Assembly: GCF_014633365.1 (NCBI RefSeq)
Contig: NC_068339.1
Coordinates: 10,501,925-10,565,924, forward strand
DNA length: 64,000 nucleotides
Direction: 5' to 3'
Source of the DNA: Diospyros lotus
Lineage: Eukaryota > Streptophyta > Magnoliopsida > Ericales > Ebenaceae
The notes under the pieces are model-generated. The model had not been told where the DNA came from, ran no database searches, and saw only the letters and a program-made list of their open reading frames with translations. Position numbers and translations under genes: made by a program. Within the stretch, counting starts at the first letter, position 1. Each line of letters starts with the position of its first letter. Positions 46,926 through 58,877 of the stretch are shown here, piece by piece.

Positions 46926-47541
46926 TTAATAATACATGGGAAGATGAACAAAGAAAGGATAAAACACAATGATCAAACCATGGTCGAGTGGCCAACGGAC
47001 CCTCTTGGGGTGTTTCTTGAACCGAATATACTGAGAATATTTCAAGATTTTACAGAATATACCAAAAATATACTGGTAATATACCCAGAATATGCCACCC
47101 AGGAAACTCGAGATGGCTACCACAAGTCCCCTTCTCTCTTCTTTATAAATAAGAGGCCTGCTTCCTCTCTCAGGTACGTTCACTTTGTCACTCCAACTTC
47201 ATTTCTTGTGCTAAAGCACTCGAAAATCAACTTAAGTATCAAATGATTTGTGCGAGAATATCCTCCTACACCCTTAATTATTTGTTTATCTTGGCAGGCC
47301 TTTCAGTCATTTCAAGGCCTCTAGGTCATCCAAGACCTCTCGGTCATCAGAGGTATCCCATTCATCAGCAAGCCATCATTTCTCCAGGCCACCTGATCAT
47401 TTGGCCTCCCGATTATTTGGCTTTTTGATTATTTGGTCTCTTGATCATTTGTCTCAAGGTCTTATGATCATCCTTGCACGAGAACATCAAGATCATATTT
47501 CCCACTTTACAAATTCATTGTTGTATTTTGATAACAACAAT

Positions 47542-47557
47542 TGGCGCCATTTGTGGA
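47542..47557 (+). other. Primer binding site of the nested gypsy element
   Basis: TGGCGCCATTTGTGG lies two bases after the 5' LTR. Plant Tat/Athila-type elements have TGGCGCCGT-type sites here. The tRNA partner was not determined. Confidence 0.7.
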
Positions 47558-47591
47558 AAGAGGACAAAAAGTCAAGCAAGAACTACTATTG

Positions 47592-49520
47592 ATGGAAAAC
47601 ACCAAAAGCAATCAACAATCTCTCTCCTAAGGCATAGAGGCTCACCATCTCCACAAAACCCTCAGCACCCAATGGGAGCGCACTTGCCCCCAGTAGACTC
47701 TCAGTAACAAGGAAGTACCCAACCAATTCCCCTAGAGCCCTAACAAGAGATGAAGACTCAACCACCTCTATTAGGTCTCTAACATTAGTACGGATGTCAT
47801 GATCAACCCAGCACATCACAATAAGCTTCTCCCACGTTCTCTTAGGCAAAATATGAAGCATTGTGAAAACAACATATTGAGGGAATACAAACATTACAAG
47901 ATGATCCCCAATGTGGCATTACCCACGACATTGAGAGATTCGTACTAGAGGTTGCCACACCAAGGAAAGTCTAGCAAGAAAAAGAAGAAATTAGTTCTTA
48001 TCGAGAAGCTACGCCTGACTCCTACTCTCGGTCTTTACCTCGTTAAGGAAATCGCTCAAAACCCCTCTTGCAGGGCATTAACGTCTCCCCACGGTAAAAT
48101 TGGGAGCGAGAGCAAAATTATTGAGAAGATAGGTAGAGCCCACAAAGGGGAAGACATTAGGAAACTATGGCAAGTACGCCTACAAGAAGAAGGCAAAGCC
48201 CACTTGGGGTTCGACGCTAAGGCTTAGAGGGACAGATAACCACACCATAATAAGTATACGAGATGATATAAAAAACGTGGTTGAAGAAGTACTCAAATAG
48301 AATATATTGGTTCCAATCGCGAAAGAACAACGAAGAAGGAAGTCTCCGTTCACCAAGAACATATTGGGGAAACCTCTAGTAAGAAAATTCAAGATGTTGC
48401 AAATTACTCCCAATGTCGACAAAGATGATCCTGATGATCACATTCAGAATTACGAGTCCCTCGTGACAATTCATGGTTGGGATGATGAAATTATGTGTCG
48501 AGTATTCTCGCTAACTTTGACAGGACACGCTTGAATTTGGTTTAAGAACTTACTTGAAGCATCTATCTCCTCATTCGGGCAACTAAGGGAAGAATTCACC
48601 AAAGCATTTGTCATTAATGGTCAGAAAAAGAAAAAAATCAATGTATCTCCTTAGTATTCAACAAGGAGGAAAAGAGACCATTCGCCAATACGTGGACAGG
48701 TTCTGTAATGCCACCTTTGAGATTCGTGACTTACGAATTGAAATGCTAATATTTGTCATGTTGCAAGGGATGTGGTTAACTTTTCTATAATAATCGCTAT
48801 CTTCGGACTCGCCAAAGTTCTTGGTAGATTTGTTTGACAGTGTAAATAAATACATACACCATACGGAGGTAATGAGGAATGTGGTAATAGATGAAGATAA
48901 GGAGATAAAAGAAAGGAGCGAGATGTTGATGAAGACCTTAATTGACGATATGAGAGAGCCCGAAGATTAGATGTTGTTAGGCCTCAATTTAATCACTATA
49001 CCCGACTCACCCAACCACGATCAGCCATAGAGGGGTCGGGACTCATCTGACTTCAAAAAATGGTTAATCAGCCTATATGAAAGAATCGGGATGAGTATTG
49101 CAGATATCATAGAACTTGTGGCCATTCCAACAATCAATGTTGGGAATTGAAAAATAAGATTGAAATGCTTATTCAAGAAGAACACTTATGAAGATATGTA
49201 TGAGAAGAATAGGGAAATGATAGGGAGCCATAAAGAAGGGAAGAAAGGCCTAAAGGACAGGAAAGACATAATTAGAGACAACAAGAGAGAGGGAGGGACT
49301 ACAGAAAGAATCCTCCTTTGAATAATGAACCAACACACCAGGTTATACATGTCATTTCAGGCGACGAAACCTGGGCCAGTAACACTTTTTCTTCCTAAAA
49401 GGCCTATGCTCGTCTAGCCTATCAAGTCAACTTGGTAATGGAAACTAAAGAGAATGAATAACCTATTATGTTCACACCAGCTGATAGGGGAGACGTAATC
49501 ATCTCGCATGATGATCTAAT
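47592..49520 (+). pseudogene. Decayed gag of the nested gypsy element
   Basis: A frame starting at the ATG at 47592 is broken by many stops. The retrotransposon gag domain is recognisable at about 48390-48775 (FKMLQITPNVDKDDPDDHIQ, then HGWDDEIMCRVFSLTLTGHA, a stop, and WFKNLLEASISSFGQLREEF), followed by a frameshift and IRQYVDRFCNATFEIRDL. Near 49085-49195 stands the block YCRYHRTCGHSNNQCWELKN, the C/H-rich motif (form YCRFHRDHGH) seen between gag and protease in plant Tat-group elements. Gag forms the particle that packages the RNA. With these stops it cannot be made. Confidence 0.75.
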
Positions 49521-49526
49521 GGTAAT

Positions 49527-50639
49527 TGATGTTTTGCCTTTAATATAATTTTGATGATGAAAAACAATTGTATTTTGATGATGAAATAAAGTTAAGAGAG
49601 TTCAATGTTAAAGAATTTTATGATTCAAATATTCTTTTTTCATGTTATCATTTAACGATTTAGTTTTTATAAAAAGAATAGTCGACTATGTGTTTGTGTT
49701 CTGTTGACTATGTCTATGGATAGTCGACTATGTCTATGGATAGTCGACTATGTGTGGCTTATGTCGATTATATTCTATTCTGTCGACTATTATGTAAGGA
49801 TAATCGACTATGACTTTTGTTCTGTCGACTATGTATGTGCATGATGTTGTAAAATTTCTTTGTATTTTTGTATATGTCGACTATCAGTAGTTTTTGTTGG
49901 ACAATAATCAACTATGCTTTCTTGTCTGTCGACTATGTCTTAATTTTATTTGAAAATATAGTCGACTATCCATTGTCTTCTGTTGACTATCTCTTTACAG
50001 AAACCTTCCAACGGCTAGTTTTTCAAATCCCGATGGTCACAAACGGCTAGTTTCGGGCAATGCTTTTGGGATGCCTATTTATACAACTCAAGGATGATCA
50101 AGAGAAGGCTAATGGACGAAAACGAGTTGATATAGAGATTACAAATTAGTTTATTCGAGCTTTACAAGAGTTTGTGCTTTCATTGTTATATTTTTCTATG
50201 CAAGGCTTCGTTCTATCATTGTAAATCTATTCTTAAGCCTAGTTTTTATTGTGAGAGAACTTTTAACTAAGAGTGTTAACTCTTAGCTTCTCTCTTTCAT
50301 TTGTATCACTTTTATTTTCCTAGATTGTGTAGCTAGAGGGCCCATTTGAGTGGGATGTTGTAATTCCTAGTCTCAGACTAAAAGACTTACTTGGTTTAAA
50401 TAGGGGGTTTTAGTGGATGGTTTGAAAAATCCTTATTGAGGAGCTAAGGTAGTGGATTAGACTTAGGTTAAACCGAACCACTATAAATCATTTGTGTTCT
50501 TTTCTTGTGCTTGTGTTATTTAGTTTGTTTATCATTGCTAGCATTTCCATAAAAAGGATTTCAAGTTTCAAACTAAGTTTTTAAAATAACCAATTCATCC
50601 CCTCTCTTGGTGTGTGCCATAACACCTCTCGGTCCAATA
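49527..50639 (+). mobile_element. Solo LTR (copia-like) between gag and protease, 1.1 kb
   Basis: The segment starts TGATGTTTTGCC and ends CGGTCCAATA, with GTAAT flanking both sides (49522-49526 and 50640-50644). The gag/protease linker reads on across the duplication, confirming an insertion. Its 3' part (CCAATTCATCCCCTCTCTTG) resembles the U5 end of plant copia LTRs. No PBS or coding region remains. The final A follows T instead of the canonical C. Confidence 0.75.
49678..49995. repeat. GTCGACTAT repeat cluster in the solo LTR
   Basis: The word GTCGACTAT or close variants (GTTGACTAT, ATCGACTAT, GTCGATTAT) occurs more than a dozen times in about 320 bp at irregular spacing. Several copies extend to the palindrome ATAGTCGACTAT. 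GTCGAC is itself self-complementary. Confidence 0.85.
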
Positions 50640-50644
50640 GTAAT

Positions 50645-51075
50645 TTCATCAATTATTACAAAGCATCCCATCGAGACAATTTTAGTGGATAATGGCAATT
50701 CAATCAACCTTATTTATTGGAACAGCTTCGAACTAGATGTGAATTGCCCATGACCGATTGAAAAAATGTCTCATCCCCTTTATATAGTTTCACCGGGGAG
50801 ACTATCCTAATAACTGGTTCAATTGAATTACCTATCACACTGGGATTCAATCCTCAGAGCATAGCACAACAAGCCAACTTCATGGTGGTTAAAGCTACCT
50901 CAGCTTCGTACAATGTGATTTTGGGTCGCCCCTTGCTCAACGATATGAGGGTTGTAGTTTCTTTTTTCTATTTGTTGATAAAATTTCCTATGCCTAGGGG
51001 GTGTACGACAAGTTCGAGGGGATTAGCGGAAAGCACACACTTGTTATGTGTCATCCACAAAAGGAAAGAAAATTG
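50645..51075 (+). pseudogene. Decayed aspartic protease of the nested gypsy element
   Basis: The translated segment carries ILVDNGNSINLIYW, where plant gypsy proteases have the active-site triad in a VD(G/N)GSS-type context, then IELPITLGF, MVVKATSASYNVILGRPLLN, the conserved retropepsin C-terminal part. One in-frame stop and a frameshift near 50780 break it. Gag-Pol processing is the family role. No reverse transcriptase follows it. Confidence 0.75.
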
Positions 51076-51349
51076 AAGAGACTTTATCCATTACCAAACA
51101 AACTGTGTAAGACTAACTGCTTATAAATCCCAAGTCGTATAGTTTCTCTCATATGAATTGCATGCATGGTAATTGTTAATAATGTGAGCTCAAGACGAGA
51201 CTGTGGACATAGGCACATTTGACTGAACCACGTAAAAAAAAATGCTTGTACTCTCCCTTGCAATGCATTATTATGTGTCTGTTTCATTTCTCATGATGAA
51301 AGGAAAGATTTATAAAAAGTTCTTTTCAAACAAAAGATCTGTTGTCCTG

Positions 51350-51985
51350 TTAACAACCCAACAACGAGGAGAAAACATAAATGTCGTCCCTTTAACAACC
51401 CAACAACGAGGTAAACACAAAAGGTCTGTTGCCTTGCTTATAGCCCAATAATGACGTGAAAAACCAAGGCCCATTGTCCCGCTAATAGCCTGACAACGAG
51501 GTAAAAACAAAAGGTCATTACCCTGCTTATAGCCCAGCAACGAGGTGGAAAATCGAAGGCCCGTTGTCCCACTAACGATCAGACAACGAGAAAAACACAA
51601 GTCAATTGCCCCACACATAGCCTGACAACGAGGATAAAACAAGCACATTGCCCTGTGCATAGCCTAGCAACGAGGAGAAAACAAGCACGTTACCCAGTAC
51701 ATAGTCTAGCACGAGGAAAAAACGAAGGGTTGTTGCCTCACTATCAACCTGGCAACAAGGAAAACACAAGCTTGTTGTCTCACTAACAGCTCGACAATGA
51801 AGAAAAAACAAACCCATTATCCTACATGTAGCCTGACAATGGAGGACAAATAAAATCATTATCTTGCAAGTAGCCCGACAACGAGTGAAAACAATACCCA
51901 TTGTCTAATAAGTAGCCCAACAATGGAAAGGTATAAGACTGCTTCCCGCGAGTATCTCGACAATAAGGAGGTGTAATAGTATAAT
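51350..51985. repeat. ~43-bp tandem array, about 15 copies, with TTGTC/GACAA arms
   Basis: Units of about 41-46 bp have the form GACAACGAGG, an A-rich spacer, CCNTTGTCCC, a short spacer, and TAGCC. TTGTC and GACAA of neighbouring half-units can pair, so a transcript of the array could form a chain of small hairpins. More units continue at about 55843-55915 beyond the copia insertion, showing that the array was split. It occupies the place where reverse transcriptase would be in a complete element, or the 3' spacer typical of Tat elements. Confidence 0.8.
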
Positions 51986-52003
51986 ATCTGTTGCCCCATG
52001 AGC

Positions 52004-52940
52004 TATAGGGTAACTTGCAGTATGTGTATATAGATTACAGATTGTGTATGAACGTTACAATAAGAACTTGACAAACCCAGTACCAGCAATAGTAATCTTA
52101 AATAGCCTTAACAAACATATGTATATTGATAGAAACAATAAACCAATAGAAATTTGAAGTGATCAGAACAACAAACCAGGGATCATCGAGATGTAAACTG
52201 CAAACGACCAGAGAGACTCCACGATGACTACTGCAACTAGAATGACAAGAAAACATGGGAGCAATCAAGTCACGTCGTGGCACTGTCCTGAAGACAGTAA
52301 TCGCCATGCACTAGGATCAAGTATACTTTGGCGACTATCTTGGTAGGATGAAACGATCCTCTCTGGCGAATGACAACCACAAACGACCGAAGCTAGCAGA
52401 ACTCTGAAGTGTATACTTGATCTCTCTAAAGGACTCTTATATGCAAAGACAAACTAGAGACTATGAAAAAATGGATAATTAACAATGAAGCACGATCAAT
52501 TTTTTATAGCTAAGCCTCGAACACTGGAAGGCTGCACTATTAAATCTATCAGTAAATCCAACTATAAATCATCAGATGGTTGGAGAGAAGAAATTAAGAA
52601 ATTGAAGTGTGAAAAATTAATCATAAGATTGATCTAATTCTGCAAAAAGTAAGATAAAAAAATTAAAAAAAAACTTTAACGCATCGGGTACCAAAAAGAT
52701 ATATATATATATCTTTGTATCGAACCAACCTACTAACTAGACATGCGAGGGCAGCAGCGCGTGCGAGGGCGAAGGGGCTCACCTACTTGCGAAAATTGGG
52801 TCCCCTTTAGGGCCTACCCCCAAGTGCAATGGAAGGGTCTTTATACTCTTGAAATCTCCCTTATCCTACCAATGTGGGACACAACACACAAAATAATCCC
52901 CCACATGAGTGTAAGTGTGTTGAAACAGAACAAAATGACA
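52004..52940 (-). repeat. 3' LTR of the copia element
   Basis: It aligns along its length with 54885-55837. The plus-strand left end reads TATAGGG where the other copy has TGTAGGG. The right end reads AAATGACA in both. Confidence 0.7.
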
Positions 52941-54864
52941 CGACACCATGAAGAGTAAACAAACAAGTTATGTATTAGATAAGGTGTATTTTGAACTTGA
53001 ACCTTCCTTAGTGAGTAACCATTGAACTTACCGAAAAAATAGTAAAGTCAACTCTTGAACTATCCATCTTATGGTAAATCAAGACAACAAACATCACACA
53101 CAACTCGTCTTATACCATTGAGTTCTATACAATTGTGTCCATTTTAGTCCTAAATAACATCATGAATTCATGAGAGCTTCAGAGAACCCAAGCCATTATA
53201 TGTCTTGACTTATGCTTGCGCCTTATATGTCTTGACTTTTCATATCACAAACAATACTATGAATTAACTCAAGTAATTTTCTATTCATTTCCACAGGTGG
53301 AGAAGGCTTTCTAGCAAACTTTGATTCAACACAATTTTTTCATTTGTGTTTCGTAACAATACTAAAGTTAGGCAATAGTCCTAAATTTATCATTCTTTGT
53401 AGCGAGCGATAATTGACATGTCATAATCTAGAATGCCACACATCACACAACTCAACAATATAAGTAAAAGAGTTGTTCTTATTATTCTTGGAAACTTGAG
53501 CTAGTACATTAACTTTGAACATCCCATCATGCAGATAACCCCTTTCCACATACATACCCCATTTAGTCAGAGTAAATTTATCTTACTCAAATACAAGATT
53601 GAACCCATTTTTGTTCAGTAGGGTTCCAGAAACTAGGTTTTTTTCGAATCTCAGGCACATGCTAGACATCAGTAAGAGTAAGCATTTTGCCAAAGGTTCA
53701 TTTCTGCAAGATCTTGCATTTTCTTTCCACAGTAGAAGCTGAAGCATTTCTCATATATAGCTTCTTAGCGCTACCCAACTTCTCACATGTGGTGAACAAA
53801 GACTTGTCCTCACAAATGTGCCTCGTGGCCCTAATGTTAATCCACCAACCCTTGTTATCTAAAACTATGCAGACATTAGAGATGACTGCAACAAGGTTGT
53901 CATCTTCCATCATAGTGGCTTGACTACACTTGGTCTTACGTTGGTAGTTACTAGAGCTTTGTCTCTTCTTGTGTCTACAGTCAGCAACTCTATGACCTGT
54001 CTTTCCACACAACCAACAACTGCCTTGGATGCGTTTGTTAATAGCAATATTCATAGGACCCAGGTGTCCGTTCTTCTTCTTAGTTTGTTGCTTTTTTGGT
54101 TGAGGCCTTGAAGCTTCAACTATGTTAATCCTAACTTCAAACTTGTGTGAGACTTTATCACCTTTCCTGCTGTCATCTTCAATGTAGAGTCATAGAGCTA
54201 GATCCTTTATGTACAACTCATTTCGCTTATGCTTAAGATAGTTCTTTAAATCTTTCCATGAGGGTGGCAATTTCTCAATCACAACATTGACTTGGAATGG
54301 TTCATTAATAACATTCCTTTACTGTGTAAATCACTAATGATGATTTGCAATTCTTCCATTTGGTTGACTACCAATTTGCTATCAAGCATCTTGTAATCTA
54401 AAAATTTCCCCCACGAGAAACTTCTTACTACCAACATCATTCAACTTGTACTTTTTGTCTAGTGCCTCCCAAAGCTACTTGGACATTTGATAGGCAGTGC
54501 AGTTCACGTTGTACAACAAGTTCGCCAGTCAATTCAGTATGTAGTTTCAACAAAGGATATCCAAATGCAGCCACGCCTCTTTTGCAACTACAGTCTTTGT
54601 AGTAACATCTTCCTTGGGAGTGACCAAACACTCTTCCTTGAGAATATGAGCCAGGTTCAATGTGGTGAGATAGAAAACTATTTTATGTTACCATCTCTTG
54701 AAGTCCTTGCTGTTGAACTGTTATGGTTTTTTCACATGAGGAGTTGCCTTGACCGTGGGCCTGATAGCAACGACAGTGACAGTAGTAGTGGCAGTGGTCG
54801 GAGCAATGGTAGTAACAGAGGCTGAAGCAGCGGTAGTAGCAACATTGGGGTTAGGGGCAGCCAT
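52941..54864 (-). pseudogene. Decayed copia gag, protease and pre-integrase region
   Basis: On the minus strand the gag ATG at 54864 lies only 20 bases after the 5' LTR. The gag frame is broken by several stops. The zinc knuckle CWLCGKTGHRVADC lies at about 53976-54019. Downstream WWINIRATRHICEDKSLF (about 53798-53851) matches the copia protease start, with N-I-R where the active D-T-G should be. Near 53400-53440 VWHSRL is the start of the GAG-pre-integrase domain. Translation then decays and nothing downstream of this remains. Confidence 0.75.
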
Positions 54865-54884
54865 ATCGACTAATGTCTTCAGTA

Positions 54885-55837
54885 TGTAGGGAAACTTGTA
54901 GTATGTGTATATAGATTACAAATTGTGTATGAATGTTACAACAAGAACTTAATGAAACCAATACCAGCAATAGTAATCTTAAACAATCCCAACGAACACA
55001 CGTAGATCGATAGTAGTAATAAATCGACATAAATTTGAAGTGATCAGAACAACAAACCAGGGATCACCGAGATGCAAACTGCAAACGACCAGATAGACTC
55101 CATAATGACTATTGCAATTGGAATGGAAAAAAAATAGAGGAACGATCGAGTCATGTCGTGGCGTTGTCCTAAAGACAGTAATCGCCTTGTACCAGTGGCA
55201 AGCAGACTTCAATGACTGTCTTAGTAGGATGAAACGATCATCTTCGGCGAACGACAGCCCTGAACAGTTGAAGCTGGTAGAACTCTGAAGTGTATACTTG
55301 TTCTTCCTGAAGGACTCTAATATGCAAAGGAAGACTAGAGACTATGAAAAAATGGATAATTAACAATAAAGTATAATCAACTTTTTATAGCTGAGCCTAG
55401 GACACCGGAAGGCCGCACCATTAAAACTAACAGTAAATCCATCTATAAATCATCAAACGGTTGGAGAGAAGAAATTAAGAAACTGAAGCGTGCAAAATTA
55501 ATCATAAGACTAATCAAATTTTGCAAAAAAGTAAAATAAAAAAAATTAAAAAGAATTTAATGTACCAAGTACAAAAAATATATACATATCTTTTTGCCGA
55601 ACCGAACTGACAAACCGACTGGACGGATGGCAGCGGCGACGCATGCGGGGGCAAAGGAGCTCACTCGCTCGCAAAATCTATGTGCCTCTTGGGACCCACC
55701 CCCAAGTGCAAGGGATGGTCTTTATATCCTTGAACCCTTCCTTAATTATCCCACCGATGTGGGACACATCACACACACACTTACACTCACACACAACACG
55801 AGTGACTTACATTGCTTCGTTTGGTGACCAAATGACA
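54885..55837 (-). repeat. 5' LTR of the copia element
   Basis: Partner of 52004-52940. It contains CCGATGTGGGACACA near its right end and (CA)n at about 55770-55797. Divergence from the other copy, mostly substitutions, suggests an old insertion. Confidence 0.7.
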
Positions 55838-56466
55838 TAGCATTCGTTGTCCCATAAGAAGTTCGACAACGAAGAGACACCATATTCGTTGTCCCACAAG
55901 TGACAACAAGGAAATAAAACGTCAATCATCAAGAATATCCATGATTTGAGAAAAGTTCGCAATATGCCAGTGCTCTTCTTGGCGAAATATAGACGCATAT
56001 ATGTGCCAACACCAGGCGAAGTCACAAAGTCTGTGTCTAACACTCTTGAGCGAATTTGAAGATTTTTTTTGTGAAGCATTGAGTCATTTGCAAACATCGC
56101 TAGAGTCAAAGGAAAAGAAGGGTCCTACCCCCTCAAGAACGAGGAGCACATGAATGGGTTATGTCCGTGCTCTCAGAAGATAGAAGACTAAACATCAGGA
56201 TTTCTACTGTAGGAGTAAAAGCTTCAGCATCGTGTGCATTTTCTGAAACACCTACCTTATCACCCTAAAGCCGTTGGTGTTTATGGGAGTTCAAAATGTG
56301 AAAAGTGCATGAGTGATCCTAGAAGCTTAAAATGACCCTAAAACTTGAAAGTTGCCTGCATGGAAAATAGCTTCAAGAAAAGCAAGTGAAAGGAAGGAAA
56401 ACATGAGTTTTGCAAGGCGAGATACTCTTCTACTTTGAACTCATGATCAAAAAAGTAGTGAGTAAT

Positions 56467-57485
56467 TGATATGCCTTACAAACAACAAGTAGTACTGGAT
56501 ATGAAGTAGATCTAGGTGACATATTTAGATCAAATCTATAAAAAGACATTTGTGGCAAACACACATAAATGGGCTAAAATCAATAATACAAGGGAAGATG
56601 AGCAAAGAAGGGATAAAACACAAAGTTCAAACCATGGCTAAGTGGCCACTCGGTCATGGAAGGCTCATGACCATGAGGGCTTGCTATTAGTCCACTATTG
56701 AAAAGCAACTAGCCAAAACGAAGCATTATCACACAACTCAAAACAAAACTAACAAAGAATGAACCAAACAAACAGGAGTCGAGCAATGCCATGACCGAGT
56801 GCCTACTTGGTCATGAAGATCAAAAGCCCCACTAGGTCATGACCATCAAAAGCTATGAAAATGGTCTATTGGTGAGCCAAAAACAAAGCAAATCAAGCAA
56901 GGGAAAGCAACAAAAGAAGATACCATCAACCATATGTAAGAAAAACCACCACTCAGTCATATGTGACCACTTGGTCACAAGTAACCTCTACCCTCGAGAG
57001 TCTCTTTTATAATTAACGGATTCTCTCGGGGCGTTCCTTTAACTGAATAGCTAAGAATATTCCAAAATTTCACATAATATGTCAAGAATATATCGAAAAT
57101 ATGCTGGGAATATACCCAGAATATACAACTTGGGAAACTCCAGATGGCTGCCACGTGTCCCATTCTCATTCCTCTATAAATATGAGGTCCGTCTCTTTTC
57201 TCAAGTATGTTCAATCTGCCACTTTAACTTCATTTTTTGCATTTAAGCACTCGAAAACTAACTTAAGCATCAGAGAATTTGTATGAATACATCATTTCGT
57301 CCCCTTAACTGTTTGTTCATCTTAGTAGACCTCTCGACCACCAGAGATCTCCTATTCATTAGCAAGCCATTATTTTTGTAGGCCACTTGATCAATTGCTT
57401 CAAAGTCTCCTAATCATCCTCGCATAGGAACATCAAAATCACATTCCCTACCTTACAAATTCATTGTTGCATTTTGGCAACAACA
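56467..57485 (+). repeat. 3' LTR of the nested gypsy element
   Basis: This uninterrupted LTR of 1,019 bp begins TGATATGCC and ends CAACAACA. It contains several TCGGTCATG-type words and a TATAAATATGAGG sequence (about 57174-57186), which is a likely LTR TATA box. Confidence 0.8.
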
Positions 57486-57490
57486 AGTGT

Positions 57491-58877
57491 AATAGTAAAA
57501 TTAGTTTTAAATTAAAATTAAAATAGATAATTATGAGTTTAAATTTTATTAGTATAATTTTTATTTCTTAAAGAAGTTATATAAATGGTATTTTAAAGAT
57601 CTAATTTTATTAGAGAGAGCTTCATAATATAAAAATAAAGAGTTTGATATAATAGAATAGATTTTAGGATAAAATGCTTTAACCTCCCATCTATTTTTAA
57701 AAATTTCAGAAATCTCTCATACAATTAAAAATATCCAAACAATTTTTTCTCACCTTTAAATTTGAAAAATTCCCAAAAGATGTCATATCTCTCCCCCTCT
57801 CTCTCCCAACATAAACAAAAAATTAGTAGCCAATAGATAAGATCCCCAATATTATTCGAGTTTAATTGGTGCAATTTGCCGCCATCATATTTTTATTTTT
57901 TTTATAATTAGGAAAGAAGAGAAAAAGAAAGAGACGGAAGGTCAATTTAACTTTTTGTAATGATAAGATTATTGATTTTTTTTTTTTAAATATAGAGGAA
58001 GTCTCTGGAATTTAGCTTTATTTTATGCGAGTTTTATGTAAATAACGCTATATTATATATTTAATTTTAAATGGGTAAGCTTACAAATGTTAAGGATCAT
58101 AATTAATAAATTCATATACAGAGAATTATTTATTACATTTATAATTGAATTTGAAATCAAATAATGTAGGGCATATATAAGGGAAAATTAGAAAACAACA
58201 ATACATGAGATTTGTTATCATGTGCAATTTTTATCAAATTTAGTTTCATACATGAATTATTTTTAACTTAATATAAATGTACTTAAAGCGCAGCAACTTT
58301 ATAGAGAAAAACTTGGCAAAAATAGCTACTAGACTTTCTAAAGATGGAAAGAAGTATTCCTGAAGTTGCAATTTAAAATAAATTATTTAAGTATCTAAAA
58401 TTGTATCTTATAGATAGATGAGTTTTTAATGCCTAAAACCCTCTTAAATGATTTTTTACATATTTATCAACATTTTTATTAATCTTTAGAACATGTGTTG
58501 ATTATTTATTATATTTTATTTGTAATTTAAAAACAGTCCTATTAGTGTAATATTTTATTAATTAATAAAATTATTTTAAAACTTAATTTAACGACAAATC
58601 TAAAAAAATATTTTTTGTAATTATTCCTATATTTATTTAATGCCAAATACACGTAAATCAATCCCAATCGATACCAAGTCTATTCACTCACAGCAAATAA
58701 CGACGTGCGAGTGGACCGTTGGGTGGGGCCTCCAGATCCGTACTAAACCTCGCCCGCACCACAAGCTCAAGTTGGTTGCGACTCTCGAATTCTCCTCTGC
58801 TCGCTGCTTCACTTCACTCTTCCAACCACGAAGGTGAAACAAATTCAAACCGTTCAATTCTCAATCCCTCCTCCAAA
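57491..58877. other. Intergenic DNA and 5' region of the hydrolase gene
   Basis: 57491-58620 is AT-rich with no gene. From about 58680 the DNA becomes GC-rich and leads into the hydrolase gene. 58700-58877 is probably its 5' UTR, open in the coding frame but with no upstream ATG in that frame. Confidence 0.45.

Larger units (their letters stand above)
45226..47539 (+). repeat. 5' LTR of the nested gypsy element (interrupted)
   Basis: The outer parts (45226-45345 and 46926-47539) align with the 3' LTR at 56467-57485. The middle is a foreign solo LTR. The first two bases are CA where the 3' copy has TG, a double transition. Many of the differences between the copies are transitions, consistent with methylation-driven decay. 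Confidence 0.8.
52004..55837 (-). mobile_element. Truncated Ty1/copia element inserted in the tandem array
   Basis: Two similar LTRs (52004-52940 and 54885-55837) enclose a 1.9-kb minus-strand internal region. The right LTR is the 5' LTR. Both contain TATATAGATTACA near one end and GGGACACA near the other. The internal part holds gag, a CCHC knuckle, part of the protease and the pre-integrase HxxLxH-type segment. Integrase, reverse transcriptase and RNase H are absent, so the element is internally deleted. I could not find a clean target duplication or a standard Met-tRNA PBS. The array units on both sides still prove the insertion site. Confidence 0.75.
45226..57485 (+). mobile_element. Nested non-autonomous Ty3/gypsy element (Tat/Ogre-like), 12.3 kb
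   Basis: Two LTRs (45226-47539 and 56467-57485) align well, both ending CAACAACA. Flanks AGTGC (45221-45225) and AGTGT (57486-57490) are a 5-bp target duplication with one change. Directly after the 5' LTR comes TTGGCGCCATTTGTGG, the PBS style of Tat/Athila-group elements. Inside are decayed gag and protease regions, a 43-bp tandem array and then the 3' LTR. No reverse transcriptase or integrase is seen, so the element depended on relatives. Three later insertions interrupt it: a solo LTR in the 5' LTR, a solo LTR between gag and protease, and a copia element in the array. Taking those out leaves about 5.7 kb. Many stops and LTR divergence mark it as old. Confidence 0.8.

Noticed and set aside
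51310..51901. Minus-strand cysteine-rich open frames
   Set aside because: They arise from the 43-bp tandem array and lack any recognised domain.
58719..58877. Upstream extension of the hydrolase frame
   Set aside because: The frame is open but starts with TTG, with no ATG before 58878; treated as 5' UTR.
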